Assembly: GCF_029892105.1 (NCBI RefSeq)
Contig: NZ_JARZAJ010000013.1
Span: 62,001-126,000 of the forward strand
DNA: 64,000 bases
Source of the DNA: Kitasatospora sp. GP82
GTDB taxonomy: Bacteria > Actinomycetota > Actinomycetes > Streptomycetales > Streptomycetaceae
Direction of reading: 5' to 3'
Each line of letters opens with the position of its first letter. The first letter of the stretch is position 1. Made by a program: the position numbers and the translations under genes. Below, piece after piece: positions 10,201-18,287 of this stretch. The notes under the pieces are model-generated. The model searched no databases, was not told where the DNA came from, and saw only the letters and a program-made list of their open reading frames with translations.

Positions 10201-10542
10201 TCAGTTCTTCGCGGACGCCGCGCGGACCGCCTCGTCCGCCGCGTCCTCCTCGGCGTTCTGGGTGGCGATCCGCTCGGCGGTGCGGTTGCGCATGGCGGCG
10301 ACCTTGTCGGCGAGCTGGGCCGACATCTCGTCCCGCTGCTTGCTGAGCAGGACGTAGCTCAGCGGGGCGGAGACCAGCGCGGCGAGCAGTACCAGGAAGA
10401 TCAGGCCGGTGGCGCCGGTCACCGGGATGACGCCGAAGTGGCCCAGCAGCACGGCGATCAGCAGGCAGCCGAGGAAGATGCTGGCCCGCATGGAGGTGTA
10501 GCGGAGCGTGGCGTGCTTCTTGCTGCTCACGTTGCTGCTCAC
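10201..10542 (-). CDS. DUF4229 small membrane protein
   Basis: A 113-residue protein with two membrane segments (about residues 18-34 IFLGCLLIAVLLGHFGV and 40-58 ATGLIFLVLLAALVSAPLS) and a charged, Ala/Glu-rich C-terminal helix. The pattern LRYTSMRASIF before the first segment matches the actinobacterial DUF4229 family, of unknown function. The GTG start at 10542 follows GAGGAAG by about 8 bases; a longer frame lacks a ribosome binding site. A CCGGCGC/GCGCCGG hairpin (10581-10599) sits upstream, after the GNAT gene. Confidence 0.85.
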   Translation of the reverse strand: MSSNVSSKKHATLRYTSMRASIFLGCLLIAVLLGHFGVIPVTGATGLIFLVLLAALVSAPLSYVLLSKQRDEMSAQLADKVAAMRNRTAERIATQNAEEDAADEAVRAASAKN

Positions 10543-10677
10543 GGTGGACTTCCTCACTGCAGGGATGCGGCCGGGCTGGTCCGGCGCGCTGTGCGCCGGC
10601 CTTCCAGTGAAGCATGCCCGATGTGCGGGCCCGATCGGGCCACCCCGGGGCACCGCCCGGCACCGGGGCGGCCCGGC

Positions 10678-11205
10678 TCAGCGCAGGTCGAGCCACATGG
10701 TGACATCGTCGCGGTCGTCACCGGGCGCGACCCGGATCGCGGCGGGCACCCGGCCGACCTCGACGTAGCCGCAGCGGCCGTAGAACTTCTCCAGGCCGAG
10801 CCCGCCGCGCAGGGTGAGCCGCAGGGCGTCCAGACCCCAGCCCCGGGCGATCCGCTCCGCCTCGGCCAGCAACTCGACGCCGTAGCCGCGCCCCTGGAAC
10901 TTGGGGTGCACCATGACCCGCTTCAGCAGCCGCCAGTGGTCCATCAGTCCGAAGCGCATGTCCTCGAAGAACAGCACCCCGACCAGCATTCCGCTCTCGG
11001 CCTCGTGGGCGACCAGCAGGCGGTCCGGCCGACCGGGGCCGATGCCCTTGAACTGCTTGTCGGCCGTGACCTCGACCTCGTCCTCGGTGACCGGGGGAAC
11101 GAAGCCGACGGCGCCGCCCGCGTTGCTCACCTCCGTCCACAGGGTGACGATGTCGGCCCGCAGTCCGGGAGTCGGCTCCGGGTCCAGAGTGAAGATCAGC
11201 GTCAT
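10678..11205 (-). CDS. GNAT-family N-acetyltransferase
   Basis: A 175-residue acetyltransferase with the acetyl-CoA binding motif VHPKFQGRGYGVELLAEAE (about residues 107-125) and the following strand-helix region ALRLTLRGGLGLEKFYGRCGY. The substrate is unknown. The ATG at 11205 has no strong ribosome binding site. It lies 11 bases from the stop of the truncated MFS gene and may once have been co-transcribed with it. Confidence 0.88.
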   Translation of the reverse strand: MTLIFTLDPEPTPGLRADIVTLWTEVSNAGGAVGFVPPVTEDEVEVTADKQFKGIGPGRPDRLLVAHEAESGMLVGVLFFEDMRFGLMDHWRLLKRVMVHPKFQGRGYGVELLAEAERIARGWGLDALRLTLRGGLGLEKFYGRCGYVEVGRVPAAIRVAPGDDRDDVTMWLDLR

Positions 11206-11216
11206 GGGCACAGAGC

Positions 11217-11724
11217 CTAGTCGCCCATTACGACAACGGCGGGTCGGCGCCGCAGGGCGAGACAGAGCAGCACCGCGACCAGGCAGAGGGAACCCACCGC
11301 GTACCAGGCGAGGTCGTAGTTGCCGAAGTGGTCGCGGGCCAGCCCGGCCGCCGAGACCGCGAGCGCGGCGCCGACCTGGTGGCAGGCCAGCACCCAGCCG
11401 AAGACGATCGGCGCGTCGGCCCCGAAGTGGCGGCGGCAGAGCGCGACCGTCGGCGGGACGGTGGCCACCCAGTCCAGGCCGTAGAAGATCACGAAGGCCA
11501 GGATCGGCGGCTTCAGCGAACCCGCGAAGAGCTGCGGCAGCAGGAACAGGGAGAGCCCGCGCAGCGCGTAGTAGGTGGTGAGCAGCACCCGGGAGTCGAA
11601 GCGGTCGGTGAACCAGCCGCTGGCGATCGTGCCGGCCACGTCGAACAGGCCGATCAGGGCCAGCAGCCGCGCGCCGGTGGTGACGGGCATCCCGTGGGCG
11701 GCAGCCGGAGCGGATGGCGGCGCG
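11217..11724 (-). pseudogene. MFS transporter, 5'-truncated remnant
   Basis: Recognisable MFS sequence starts abruptly at HGMPVTTGARLLALIGLFDV and continues for about 165 residues (GTIASGWFTDRFDSR, FYGLDWVATVPPTVALCRRHFGAD, FGWVLACHQVGAALA). This equals only the last five or so membrane segments of a normally 12-segment, about 420-residue transporter. Sequence upstream of about 11724 loses membrane character and similarity although the frame stays open to 11891. There is no plausible start codon or ribosome binding site at the junction. A deletion of the N-terminal half is the simplest reading. Confidence 0.75.
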
Positions 11725-12138
11725 TCGTACACGCCCCGAGCACGGTACGGGCCGCCATCCCTCCAGGACGCGCGGGCCCTGAACCCGCGCACGAGCACTC
11801 CGCACTCGCCGAGGAGCACACCCATGCGACCGGCAGCCCCTGATTCCCCCTGCTGACCCGGTTCGGGTGCTCCCTCGACGTCCCCTCGCAACGGAGAGCT
11901 GCACCCAAGAGTGATCAGTCGGATACGTCACGTCAATGGGTTGTCTGAAATTCGGAATGGTTGCGGCGCACTTCTGTCTTGAGGATGCGCGCCCATCCCG
12001 AGGAGCACGCCCGGCTTGAGGAAGCGCGTCCCGCGCGACGGGGCTCGGACCGGCGCCTGCCGTGCTCCACAGCCCGGGGAGCATCGGCACCCCGGGAAGC
12101 GTCGGCGGGCGCGTCAACCTCCCTGCCGGGCGGAGGGC

Positions 12139-12618
12139 TCAGCGGGCGTACACACCGGCGGCCGGGGCCTGCTCGGCCTGGCGGTCGCCCGTCGGGGCCG
12201 GGCCGATCTCGCACCAGACGCGCTTGCCCGAGCCGTCCGGATACCAGCCCCAGCGGTCGCAGAGCATCTCGACCAGTTCGAGCCCGCGGCCGTTGGTCGC
12301 GTCCCCGGCCGCGTGCCTGGGCGCCGGGGCGGTACGGCTCGCGTCCGCCACCTCGACCCGCACCGACACGTCCGCCGAGGGACCCTCGGGGTCCACCCCC
12401 GGACAGCACATCGGCATGGAGAGCCTCAGCACCGCCGGACAGCCGGTGTGCACCACCGCGTTGGTCACCAGCTCGGACACCACCAGGACGAGCGTCTCGG
12501 CGAGCGGCGCGTCCAGCTCCACGCCCTGGCCCTGGAGCCGCGAGCGCACCCACCGGCGTGCCCTGCCCACCTCGGCCGGGTCCGCCTGGACCGCCAGCTG
12601 CACCTGAAGTACCTGCAC
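12139..12618 (-). CDS. RsbW-like ATP-binding protein (HATPase_c_2, anti-sigma kinase type)
   Basis: A 159-residue stand-alone GHKL ATPase typical of the many Streptomyces RsbW/SpoIIAB-like regulators that sequester sigma factors or phosphorylate anti-anti-sigma proteins. The N box is SELVTNAVVHTG, the D box is VADASRTAPAPRHA and the G2 box is GRGLELVEMLCDRWGW. GTG start at 12618 with GGAG 6 bases upstream. No antagonist gene is adjacent. The upstream 600 bases are non-coding and separate it from the divergent ECF sigma gene. Confidence 0.9.
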   Translation of the reverse strand: MQVLQVQLAVQADPAEVGRARRWVRSRLQGQGVELDAPLAETLVLVVSELVTNAVVHTGCPAVLRLSMPMCCPGVDPEGPSADVSVRVEVADASRTAPAPRHAAGDATNGRGLELVEMLCDRWGWYPDGSGKRVWCEIGPAPTGDRQAEQAPAAGVYAR

Positions 12619-12834
12619 CGCTCCACCACCCGCACTCGCAGTTCGGCCACACTCCCTGCCGCCCGACCCGGGCAGCAGGGCACCTGATCACGCCGGTCCG
12701 GCAGGCCACAGGCATCCCGAGGCCCGATCGGACTGCCCATGGCTCGAACCGCCCATGGCTTCGTCACGAATACGCCTCAGGATGATCCGGTCGATCGGAC
12801 GCAGCAAGCGCTTCGGGCATATTCCAGCGATCGA

Positions 12835-12859
12835 GGGACAGTGCAGTGCATACTGTCCC
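12835..12859. promoter_or_regulatory. Inverted repeat between the RsbW-like and ECF sigma genes
   Basis: GGGACAGT (12835-12842) and ACTGTCCC (12852-12859) form a perfect 8-bp inverted repeat with a 9-base centre. The surrounding gap 12619-13227 contains no convincing gene on either strand; this is its clearest symmetric element and may be an operator for one of the two divergent regulatory genes. Confidence 0.4.
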
Positions 12860-13227
12860 GCTCACCCTGACGAGCTTCGCACCGGCGCTCGTCCGGTGGC
12901 CCGACGAGGCCCGGTTCACACCCTGCTGCGCGAGCGTAACGAACGTACCGCCACCAGCCCCGGATCCCGCGATCGCCACGAGCGAACCACCCTTCCCACA
13001 TGTGTCCACCGCCGATCGAACGGCAGCAACAGCAGTAACGGCGCCGATATCGCGATCTGACGATCGGACGTATTTCCTCCCCTTCTTCGTACGATTTCGC
13101 CGCGGGCCGGAAAGGCCCCGGGATAACGTGGAACCGGATACGCGTTGACCGGCTCCGAACACCCAGGGCTCAGCCGCGAGGCACCGGCCCGGCAGACCGG
13201 CCTGATCCACGGACGAGGGAGGGTGCC

Positions 13228-13827
13228 ATGGCCGCCGCACAGCCCACCCCGAGCCGGGCCGCCCCGAGTTGGGACGAGCAGATCCGGTGGCGGCTGGCCC
13301 GCGGCGAGGAGACGGCCCTCGGTGAGCTGTACGACCGCTTCGGCCCGCTGGTCCACGGCCTCGCCGGCTGCATCCTGGACGACCGGAGCGCCGCCCAGCA
13401 GCTCACCCGCGAGGTCTTCGCCCACCTCTGGGAGCACCCCGATGCCTTCGACCCGGCCCAGGGCTCGCTGCGCTCCTGGCTCGGCGCGCTGACCCGCCGT
13501 CGGGCGCTCGACCGGCTGCGGCTGATGCACACCGACGGCCGCGAGCTGCGGGCCCGCGCCACCGCGGCCAGGGTGCAGTACGTGGTCGAGTCCCTGCCCG
13601 ACCCGCTGCGCGAGAGCCTGGCCGTGACGTACTTCGACGGCCGCACCTATCAGGAGACGGCCCGTCGGCTCGGCATCAGCGAACAGGACGCCAAGCACAG
13701 GATCCGGCTCGGACTCGAACTGCTGGCCGGTGAACTCTGCGAGGAGGAGACGGCGGAACGCGCCGGGCGCACGAAATGGGAGCAGCCAGGCGCGGGGCGC
13801 ACGGACGCGGCAGGAGCGGGCTCATGA
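13228..13827 (+). CDS. ECF-type RNA polymerase sigma factor
   Basis: A 199-residue group 4 sigma factor. Region 2 covers about residues 18-88 (ALGELYDRFGPLVHGLAGCIL ... REVFAHLWEHPDAFDP ... LRSWLGALTRRRALDRLR). Region 4 covers about 110-165 (LPDPLRESLAVTYFDGRTYQETARRLGISEQDAKHRIR), with the helix-turn-helix YQETARRLGISEQDAKHRI. ATG at 13228 has GAGGGAGG upstream. The stop overlaps the start of the next gene (ATGA), so the two are translationally coupled and probably form a sigma/anti-sigma pair. Confidence 0.93.
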   Translation: MAAAQPTPSRAAPSWDEQIRWRLARGEETALGELYDRFGPLVHGLAGCILDDRSAAQQLTREVFAHLWEHPDAFDPAQGSLRSWLGALTRRRALDRLRLMHTDGRELRARATAARVQYVVESLPDPLRESLAVTYFDGRTYQETARRLGISEQDAKHRIRLGLELLAGELCEEETAERAGRTKWEQPGAGRTDAAGAGS

Positions 13828-15017
13828 GCATCGACGGCGCACAGCACGAGACCCTGCGCTCCCTGCTCGGCGCCTGGGCGCTGGACGCCTGCCCGCGCCG
13901 GGAGGCCGCCGAGGTGACCCAGCATCTGGCCGACTGCCCGGAGTGCGCCGAGGAGGCCGCCCGGCTGCGGGACGCGGCCGCTCGGCTCTCCACCGACGAC
14001 CCGCTCGACCCGCCAGGGGCACTGCGTCAGCACGTGCTCGACTGGTGCCTCGCCCGCCGTCCCGCAGAGCTGCCCGTCCCGCCGTGGGCTGCCCCGTACG
14101 CGACCGAGAGCGCCAAGCTGGACGCCCTGCTCCGGGACCTCGGCCCGGACGAGTGGCACGAGGTCGCCGAACTCCCTTGGTACGGCGGGGTGCAGCACTG
14201 GCGTCCGGCCGAAGTGCTCTGTCACCTCGCGGCGGTCGACGGCCTGCTGGCACCCGCCCTCGGGCTGCCGGACCCGGTCGCCGGAGCGCCCGCGCCGGCC
14301 GCGGTTCCGGCCCGGGTGCCGCCGCAGAACGTCCTGGCACAGGCGGCGGAGCCGTTCGAGCAGGTGCTGCCGCGTGGCGGCGGACAGCAGGGCGGCGGGC
14401 CGCTCGGGGTGCTGGAGCGCACCGGGCGGTTGATGGCCGACCGGGCCGGTTCCGGACCTGCGGCGGTCCGCGCGATGTGGCGGCGGCAGAGCCATGCCCT
14501 GGTCCGCGGCGCCGCGTTGAAGGCCAACGGCGGTGCGCTGGTGGACTTCGGCTTCGCCAGCGTGCCGCTGCGCGACGCCTTCGTGGACCGGGCCTTCGAA
14601 TGCTGGATCCACGGTGACGACATCGCCCGCGCGGTGGACTACCCGTATGCGCCGCCGGTGCCGAGGCACCTGCGCTCGATGATCGACCTGGCTGCCCGGA
14701 TGCTCCCGCTCGCACTGGCCGTACTGCGCCGGCCGCAGCCCGAACCGGCCGGGGTGGGCGGCCCGGCGCCGCGCGGACGGGTGGTCAGGCTGGTCGCGGA
14801 CGGACCGGGCGGCGGCGAGTGGCTCATCCCGCTGGACGGCCCCGAGTCACCACCGGACCACGCCGAGCCGATCGCCTCGATGGTGCTGGACGGCCTGGAC
14901 TTCTGCCGACTCGCCGCCGCCCACCACGGCCCCGACCACCTGATGGTCGGCGAGTTCGGCGACCGCGCCGCCATCCGAGAGGTCCTGCGAGCGGCACCCC
15001 TGCTCTCCCGGCCCTGA
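13824..15017 (+). CDS. Anti-sigma factor: zinc-finger domain fused to a maleylpyruvate isomerase-like (DinB/MDMPI) domain
   Basis: A 397-residue protein. The N-terminal about 60 residues form a ZAS-type zinc-binding anti-sigma domain with HLADCPEC (H-x3-C-x2-C). The rest resembles the mycothiol-dependent maleylpyruvate isomerase/DinB fold (WRPAEVLCHLAAVDGLL, AFVDRAFECWIHGDDIARAVDYPY). The family logic is that the N-domain holds the sigma factor and releases it on a thiol or redox signal; the C-domain may sense or bind mycothiol. The ATG overlaps the sigma stop (ATGA), with GGAG about 9 bases before it. No membrane segment, so this is a cytoplasmic sensor. Confidence 0.85.
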   Translation: MSIDGAQHETLRSLLGAWALDACPRREAAEVTQHLADCPECAEEAARLRDAAARLSTDDPLDPPGALRQHVLDWCLARRPAELPVPPWAAPYATESAKLDALLRDLGPDEWHEVAELPWYGGVQHWRPAEVLCHLAAVDGLLAPALGLPDPVAGAPAPAAVPARVPPQNVLAQAAEPFEQVLPRGGGQQGGGPLGVLERTGRLMADRAGSGPAAVRAMWRRQSHALVRGAALKANGGALVDFGFASVPLRDAFVDRAFECWIHGDDIARAVDYPYAPPVPRHLRSMIDLAARMLPLALAVLRRPQPEPAGVGGPAPRGRVVRLVADGPGGGEWLIPLDGPESPPDHAEPIASMVLDGLDFCRLAAAHHGPDHLMVGEFGDRAAIREVLRAAPLLSRP

Positions 15018-15063
15018 CGCCCCCCACAGGGCTCAAGGCACCCGACCAGCCACGCAGCACCCC

Positions 15064-15163
15064 AGGGGCGCGGGGAACTGCGGTGGTTTTGAGGGACGCG
15101 GGGAACTGCGCGAGAAACCCTGCACCTTCGTAGTGGGCTGGTCACGCAGTTCCCCGCGCCCCT
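15064..15163. terminator. Long inverted repeat between convergent genes
   Basis: AGGGGCGCGGGGAACTGCG (15064-15082) pairs perfectly over 19 bp with CGCAGTTCCCCGCGCCCCT (15145-15163). A third, direct copy of the core lies at 15096-15112. It sits between the anti-sigma gene and convergent purU, so it should act as a bidirectional terminator. It belongs to the same repeat type as copies near 1310-1395 and 62710. Confidence 0.8.
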
Positions 15164-15192
15164 GAAGGCGTTGCCCAGGTGCGCCGGGGCGG

Positions 15193-16059
15193 TCAGCCGA
15201 AGACGACGGTGCGGCTGCCGTTGAGCAGTACCCGGCGCTCGCTGTGCCACTTGACCGCGCGGGCCAGCGCCTGGCACTCCACATCCCGGCCGAGCGCGAC
15301 CAGCTGATCCGGCGTCACGTCGTGGGTGACCCGGGCCACCTCCTGCTCGATGATCGGGCCCTCGTCCAGGTCGGCGGTGACGTAGTGCGCGGTGGCGCCG
15401 ATCAGCTTCACGCCCCGGGCGTGCGCCTGGTGGTACGGCTTGGCGCCCTTGAAGCTCGGCAGGAAGGAGTGGTGGATGTTGATCACCCGGCCGGAGAGCG
15501 CCTTGCACAGGTCGTCCGAGAGCACCTGCATGTAGCGGGCCAGCACGACCAGGTCGACCTTCTCCTCGGCAACCAGGTCGAGCAGCTGCTGCTCGGCCTC
15601 CGCCTTGGTGTCCTTGGTGACCGGGATGTGGTGGAACGGAACGCCGTACGACTCGGTGAGCTCGCGGAAGTCGGTGTGGTTGGAGACGACCGCCGCGATC
15701 TCCACCGGCAGCGCGCCGATCCTGGTGCGGAACAGCAGGTCGTTCAGGCAGTGCCCGAACTTGCTCACCATCAGGACGATGCGCATCCGCTCGTCGGTCG
15801 GGTGGATCTGCCAGTCCATCCGGAACGAGGCACCGATCGCGGCGAAGCTGGCCCGCAGCTTCTCGGCACTGACCGGCTGCTCGGCGGAGAAGTGCACCCG
15901 CATGAAGAACAGTCCGCTGGCACCGTCCCCGAACTGCTGGCTGTCGATGATGTTGCAGCCGGTCATGAAGAGGTAGCTGGAGACCGCGTGCACGATCCCC
16001 TGCTTGTCGGGGCAGGACAGCGTGAGGACGTACTGGGTGCTGGCCGGCTGCTGTTCCAC
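15193..16059 (-). CDS. purU: Formyltetrahydrofolate deformylase PurU
   Basis: A 288-residue enzyme that hydrolyses 10-formyl-THF to THF and formate, balancing the one-carbon pool. An N-terminal ACT domain (TQYVLTLSCPDKQGIVHAVS, about residues 7-85) is followed by the formyltransferase fold. The catalytic Asn-His region is INIHHSFLPSFKGA, with the catalytic Asp in DLDEGPIIEQ. The GTG at 16059 was chosen because sequence upstream is not family-like; the ribosome binding site is weak (GGGA). Monocistronic, ending at a bidirectional hairpin. Confidence 0.96.
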   Translation of the reverse strand: MEQQPASTQYVLTLSCPDKQGIVHAVSSYLFMTGCNIIDSQQFGDGASGLFFMRVHFSAEQPVSAEKLRASFAAIGASFRMDWQIHPTDERMRIVLMVSKFGHCLNDLLFRTRIGALPVEIAAVVSNHTDFRELTESYGVPFHHIPVTKDTKAEAEQQLLDLVAEEKVDLVVLARYMQVLSDDLCKALSGRVINIHHSFLPSFKGAKPYHQAHARGVKLIGATAHYVTADLDEGPIIEQEVARVTHDVTPDQLVALGRDVECQALARAVKWHSERRVLLNGSRTVVFG

Positions 16060-16231
16060 TGTGGGGGTTCCCGTTCTGAGGTCGGTGGGTGCGCAGGCGG
16101 TCCAGGGTGTCACATACCGGACGGGTCTCGTCGCGCTGCCCGTCATCCGGAACACCACCCCAGAACCCCCGCGCCCCTGCTTGCTTGGGGGCTGCCCCCG
16201 AAGCTTCCGTGCGTCCCCCGGGGGCCGACGG

Positions 16232-16678
16232 CTAGCCGACCTTGGTGAGGATGCGCAGCACTTCGAGCGAGCGCGGCTCCGCGTCCGGGTCCTCGCCGTC
16301 GCTCACCGCCAGCCGGACGTGCGCCTCACGGGCCGCCCCGACCGCCTCCGGCCAGCCGGGGTGGGCCAGGTAGCTCGCGGTGGGCGCGTCCGCGCCGACC
16401 TCGTGCAGGATGCGCAGCACCCGCAGCACGGCGACGTCCACCAGGGCGGCCTCGCCGCTGTCCCGGAAGATCGTGCCGACGTACTTCTCGGCCGACCAGC
16501 GGTCCAGCCAGGTGTCCTCGACCAGCCGGTACACGGCGTCGGTCACATCACCGTAGCCGGTCCGCCCGGCCAGCCAGGTCTGCTGCTGGAAGGCGGGGTC
16601 GGACAGCATGTGCAGCGCCGAGCGGAGTCGGGCGCGCCAGCGCCACCAGGGCAGGTCGTTGAGCGGCATGCCGCCCAT
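16232..16678 (-). CDS. Conserved actinobacterial hypothetical protein
   Basis: About 148 residues starting MGGMPLNDLPWWRWRARLRS. It is soluble, rich in Trp/Arg at the N-terminus, with segments SDPAFQQQTWLAGRTGYGDV and DRWSAEKYVGTIFRDSGEAALVDVAVLRVLRILHEVG. I recognise it as a protein conserved beside purU in Streptomyces but know no function. The start is uncertain: ATG at 16678 or the ATG three codons later fits best. A longer frame to 16756 adds Ser/Arg-rich residues that look non-coding. Confidence 0.75.
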   Translation of the reverse strand: MGGMPLNDLPWWRWRARLRSALHMLSDPAFQQQTWLAGRTGYGDVTDAVYRLVEDTWLDRWSAEKYVGTIFRDSGEAALVDVAVLRVLRILHEVGADAPTASYLAHPGWPEAVGAAREAHVRLAVSDGEDPDAEPRSLEVLRILTKVG

Positions 16679-16935
16679 CGTGCTGGAGCGGTGCCCACCA
16701 CGAGAAGAGTTTCGGGCAGACCGGTACGAAGAATCTGAACTGGCGGACATGGGCAACGATCGTACGTTCCCTCACGGTTCGACCTCCACACGCGTTCTAC
16801 ACGCGTCGCCCAAGCTGCACGCCTGGAGTTCCCGTCCCGTTGGTCCGACGTTCGTTCCGCGTCCCTCTCCCTGAACACGTCCGGGTCAAGGCTGGATGCG
16901 GACGTATGCCAGTATCCCGGGGAGGGGCAACCATC

Positions 16936-18258
16936 ATGGAACCCAGCGGACATCCCGAACGGCGGCACTCTTCCAGCGCCCGACAGCCTGCCTGCCGCCG
17001 CCGGCGCACCATGGGGGCGCTTGCTGCCACCGCCGCGCTGGTGCCCGCACTCCTCGCCACCTCCGCCTGTGGCGGCCCCGCCGACGCCGCCGCGGACGCG
17101 GACCACCAGATCACCCTGATGACCTGGGCACCCGCCGACACCGGCGCCGCCGACCGGCCCGGCATGACCGCGCTCGCCGAGGCGATCGGCCGCGAACTCA
17201 ACGCCAAGGGCGGCCTCGCCGGACACCAGGTCACCATCCTGACCTGCAACGAACACAACACCGCCGACGGCGCCACCGCCTGCGCCCGGCAGGCCGTCAC
17301 CGCGCACGCGGCCGCCGTGGTCGGCTCGTACAGCCAGTTCGGCAGCAACTTCGTCCCGGCCCTGGAGGCCGCCGGAATCCCCTTCATCGGCGGGTACGGA
17401 CTCTCCACGCCGGAGTTCAGCAGCCCGCTCTCCTACCCGGTGAACGGCGGCACCCCCGCGCTGCTCGCGGGCAGCGGACTGCAGCTGGTCGAGGCCGGCT
17501 GCAAGACCGTCACCCTGATCCGCCCCGACACCCGCGCGGGCGACACCCTGCTCGGCTACCTCGCCGGGGCGCTCAAGCCCGCCAAGGTCAAGCTGATCGA
17601 CCTCAAGGCACCCGAGCAGTCCAGCGACTACACCCCCATCGCCGAGAAGGCCATCGGCGATGACAGGCAGGGCAACTGCATCACCAACGCCCTCGGTCCC
17701 GAGCCGACCTCCAACCTGCTCGACCCGTACCGGCGGCTCGGGCCGCGCAACACCCTGCTGGCCTCGGTGATCGGCAGTTTCCAGCAGTCGGTGGTCGACT
17801 CCACCGGCGGCGACAGCGGACCGCTCGGCAGCGCCTACGCGACCGGCTGGTACCCGCCCGAGAGCTCGCACGTCTGGGACGCGCTGCGCGCCACCGTGCA
17901 CGGCTACGGCGACGGCGCCGTCCCCATCGACGTGTCCGACCCGGGCGTGCAGACCACCTGGGTCGCGTACGAGGTCGTCCAGCAGACCGCCGCGCGGATC
18001 GGCGCGGGCAAGCCCATCACGGCGAAGGCACTGCGCAACGTCCTGGACAGCGGCGAGTCGATCGACACCGCCGGCGCCACCCCGCCGCTCGGCTGGGGCA
18101 TGACCAGCATGCTCGCCAGCGCGGACTCGCCCCGCCTGGTGAACACCTCGGTCACCTACCAGCAGGTCAGGGGCGGACGCCTCACCGAGCAGCAGCAGGG
18201 CTTCGTCGACGTCCGCTGGGTCCTCGCCGGCGGCAGGCCCCCGGCCCAGGGGAACTGA
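16936..18258 (+). CDS. Lipoprotein, type-1 periplasmic-binding (branched amino acid/urea-like) substrate-binding protein
   Basis: A 440-residue secreted binding protein. The N-terminus has an Arg-rich stretch, a hydrophobic segment (TMGALAATAALVPALLATSAC) and a lipobox-like Cys after TSA, so it is probably lipid-anchored outside the membrane. The mature part has the periplasmic-binding type 1 fold of LivJ-like proteins (PGMTALAEAIGRELNAKGGLAG, AVVGSYSQFGSNFVPALEAAGIPFIGG). ATG at 16936 with GGAGGGG 9 bases upstream. No ABC permease or ATPase is adjacent, so it either serves a remote transporter or acts as a sensor. Confidence 0.85.
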   Translation: MEPSGHPERRHSSSARQPACRRRRTMGALAATAALVPALLATSACGGPADAAADADHQITLMTWAPADTGAADRPGMTALAEAIGRELNAKGGLAGHQVTILTCNEHNTADGATACARQAVTAHAAAVVGSYSQFGSNFVPALEAAGIPFIGGYGLSTPEFSSPLSYPVNGGTPALLAGSGLQLVEAGCKTVTLIRPDTRAGDTLLGYLAGALKPAKVKLIDLKAPEQSSDYTPIAEKAIGDDRQGNCITNALGPEPTSNLLDPYRRLGPRNTLLASVIGSFQQSVVDSTGGDSGPLGSAYATGWYPPESSHVWDALRATVHGYGDGAVPIDVSDPGVQTTWVAYEVVQQTAARIGAGKPITAKALRNVLDSGESIDTAGATPPLGWGMTSMLASADSPRLVNTSVTYQQVRGGRLTEQQQGFVDVRWVLAGGRPPAQGN

Positions 18259-18287
18259 CCCGGGGGCGCGGGGCGGCCCGCCGTGGA

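Noticed and set aside
12764..13240. Minus-strand frame of 158 residues in the gap before the ECF sigma gene
   Set aside because: Poor codon bias, overlaps the sigma gene start and no family resemblance.
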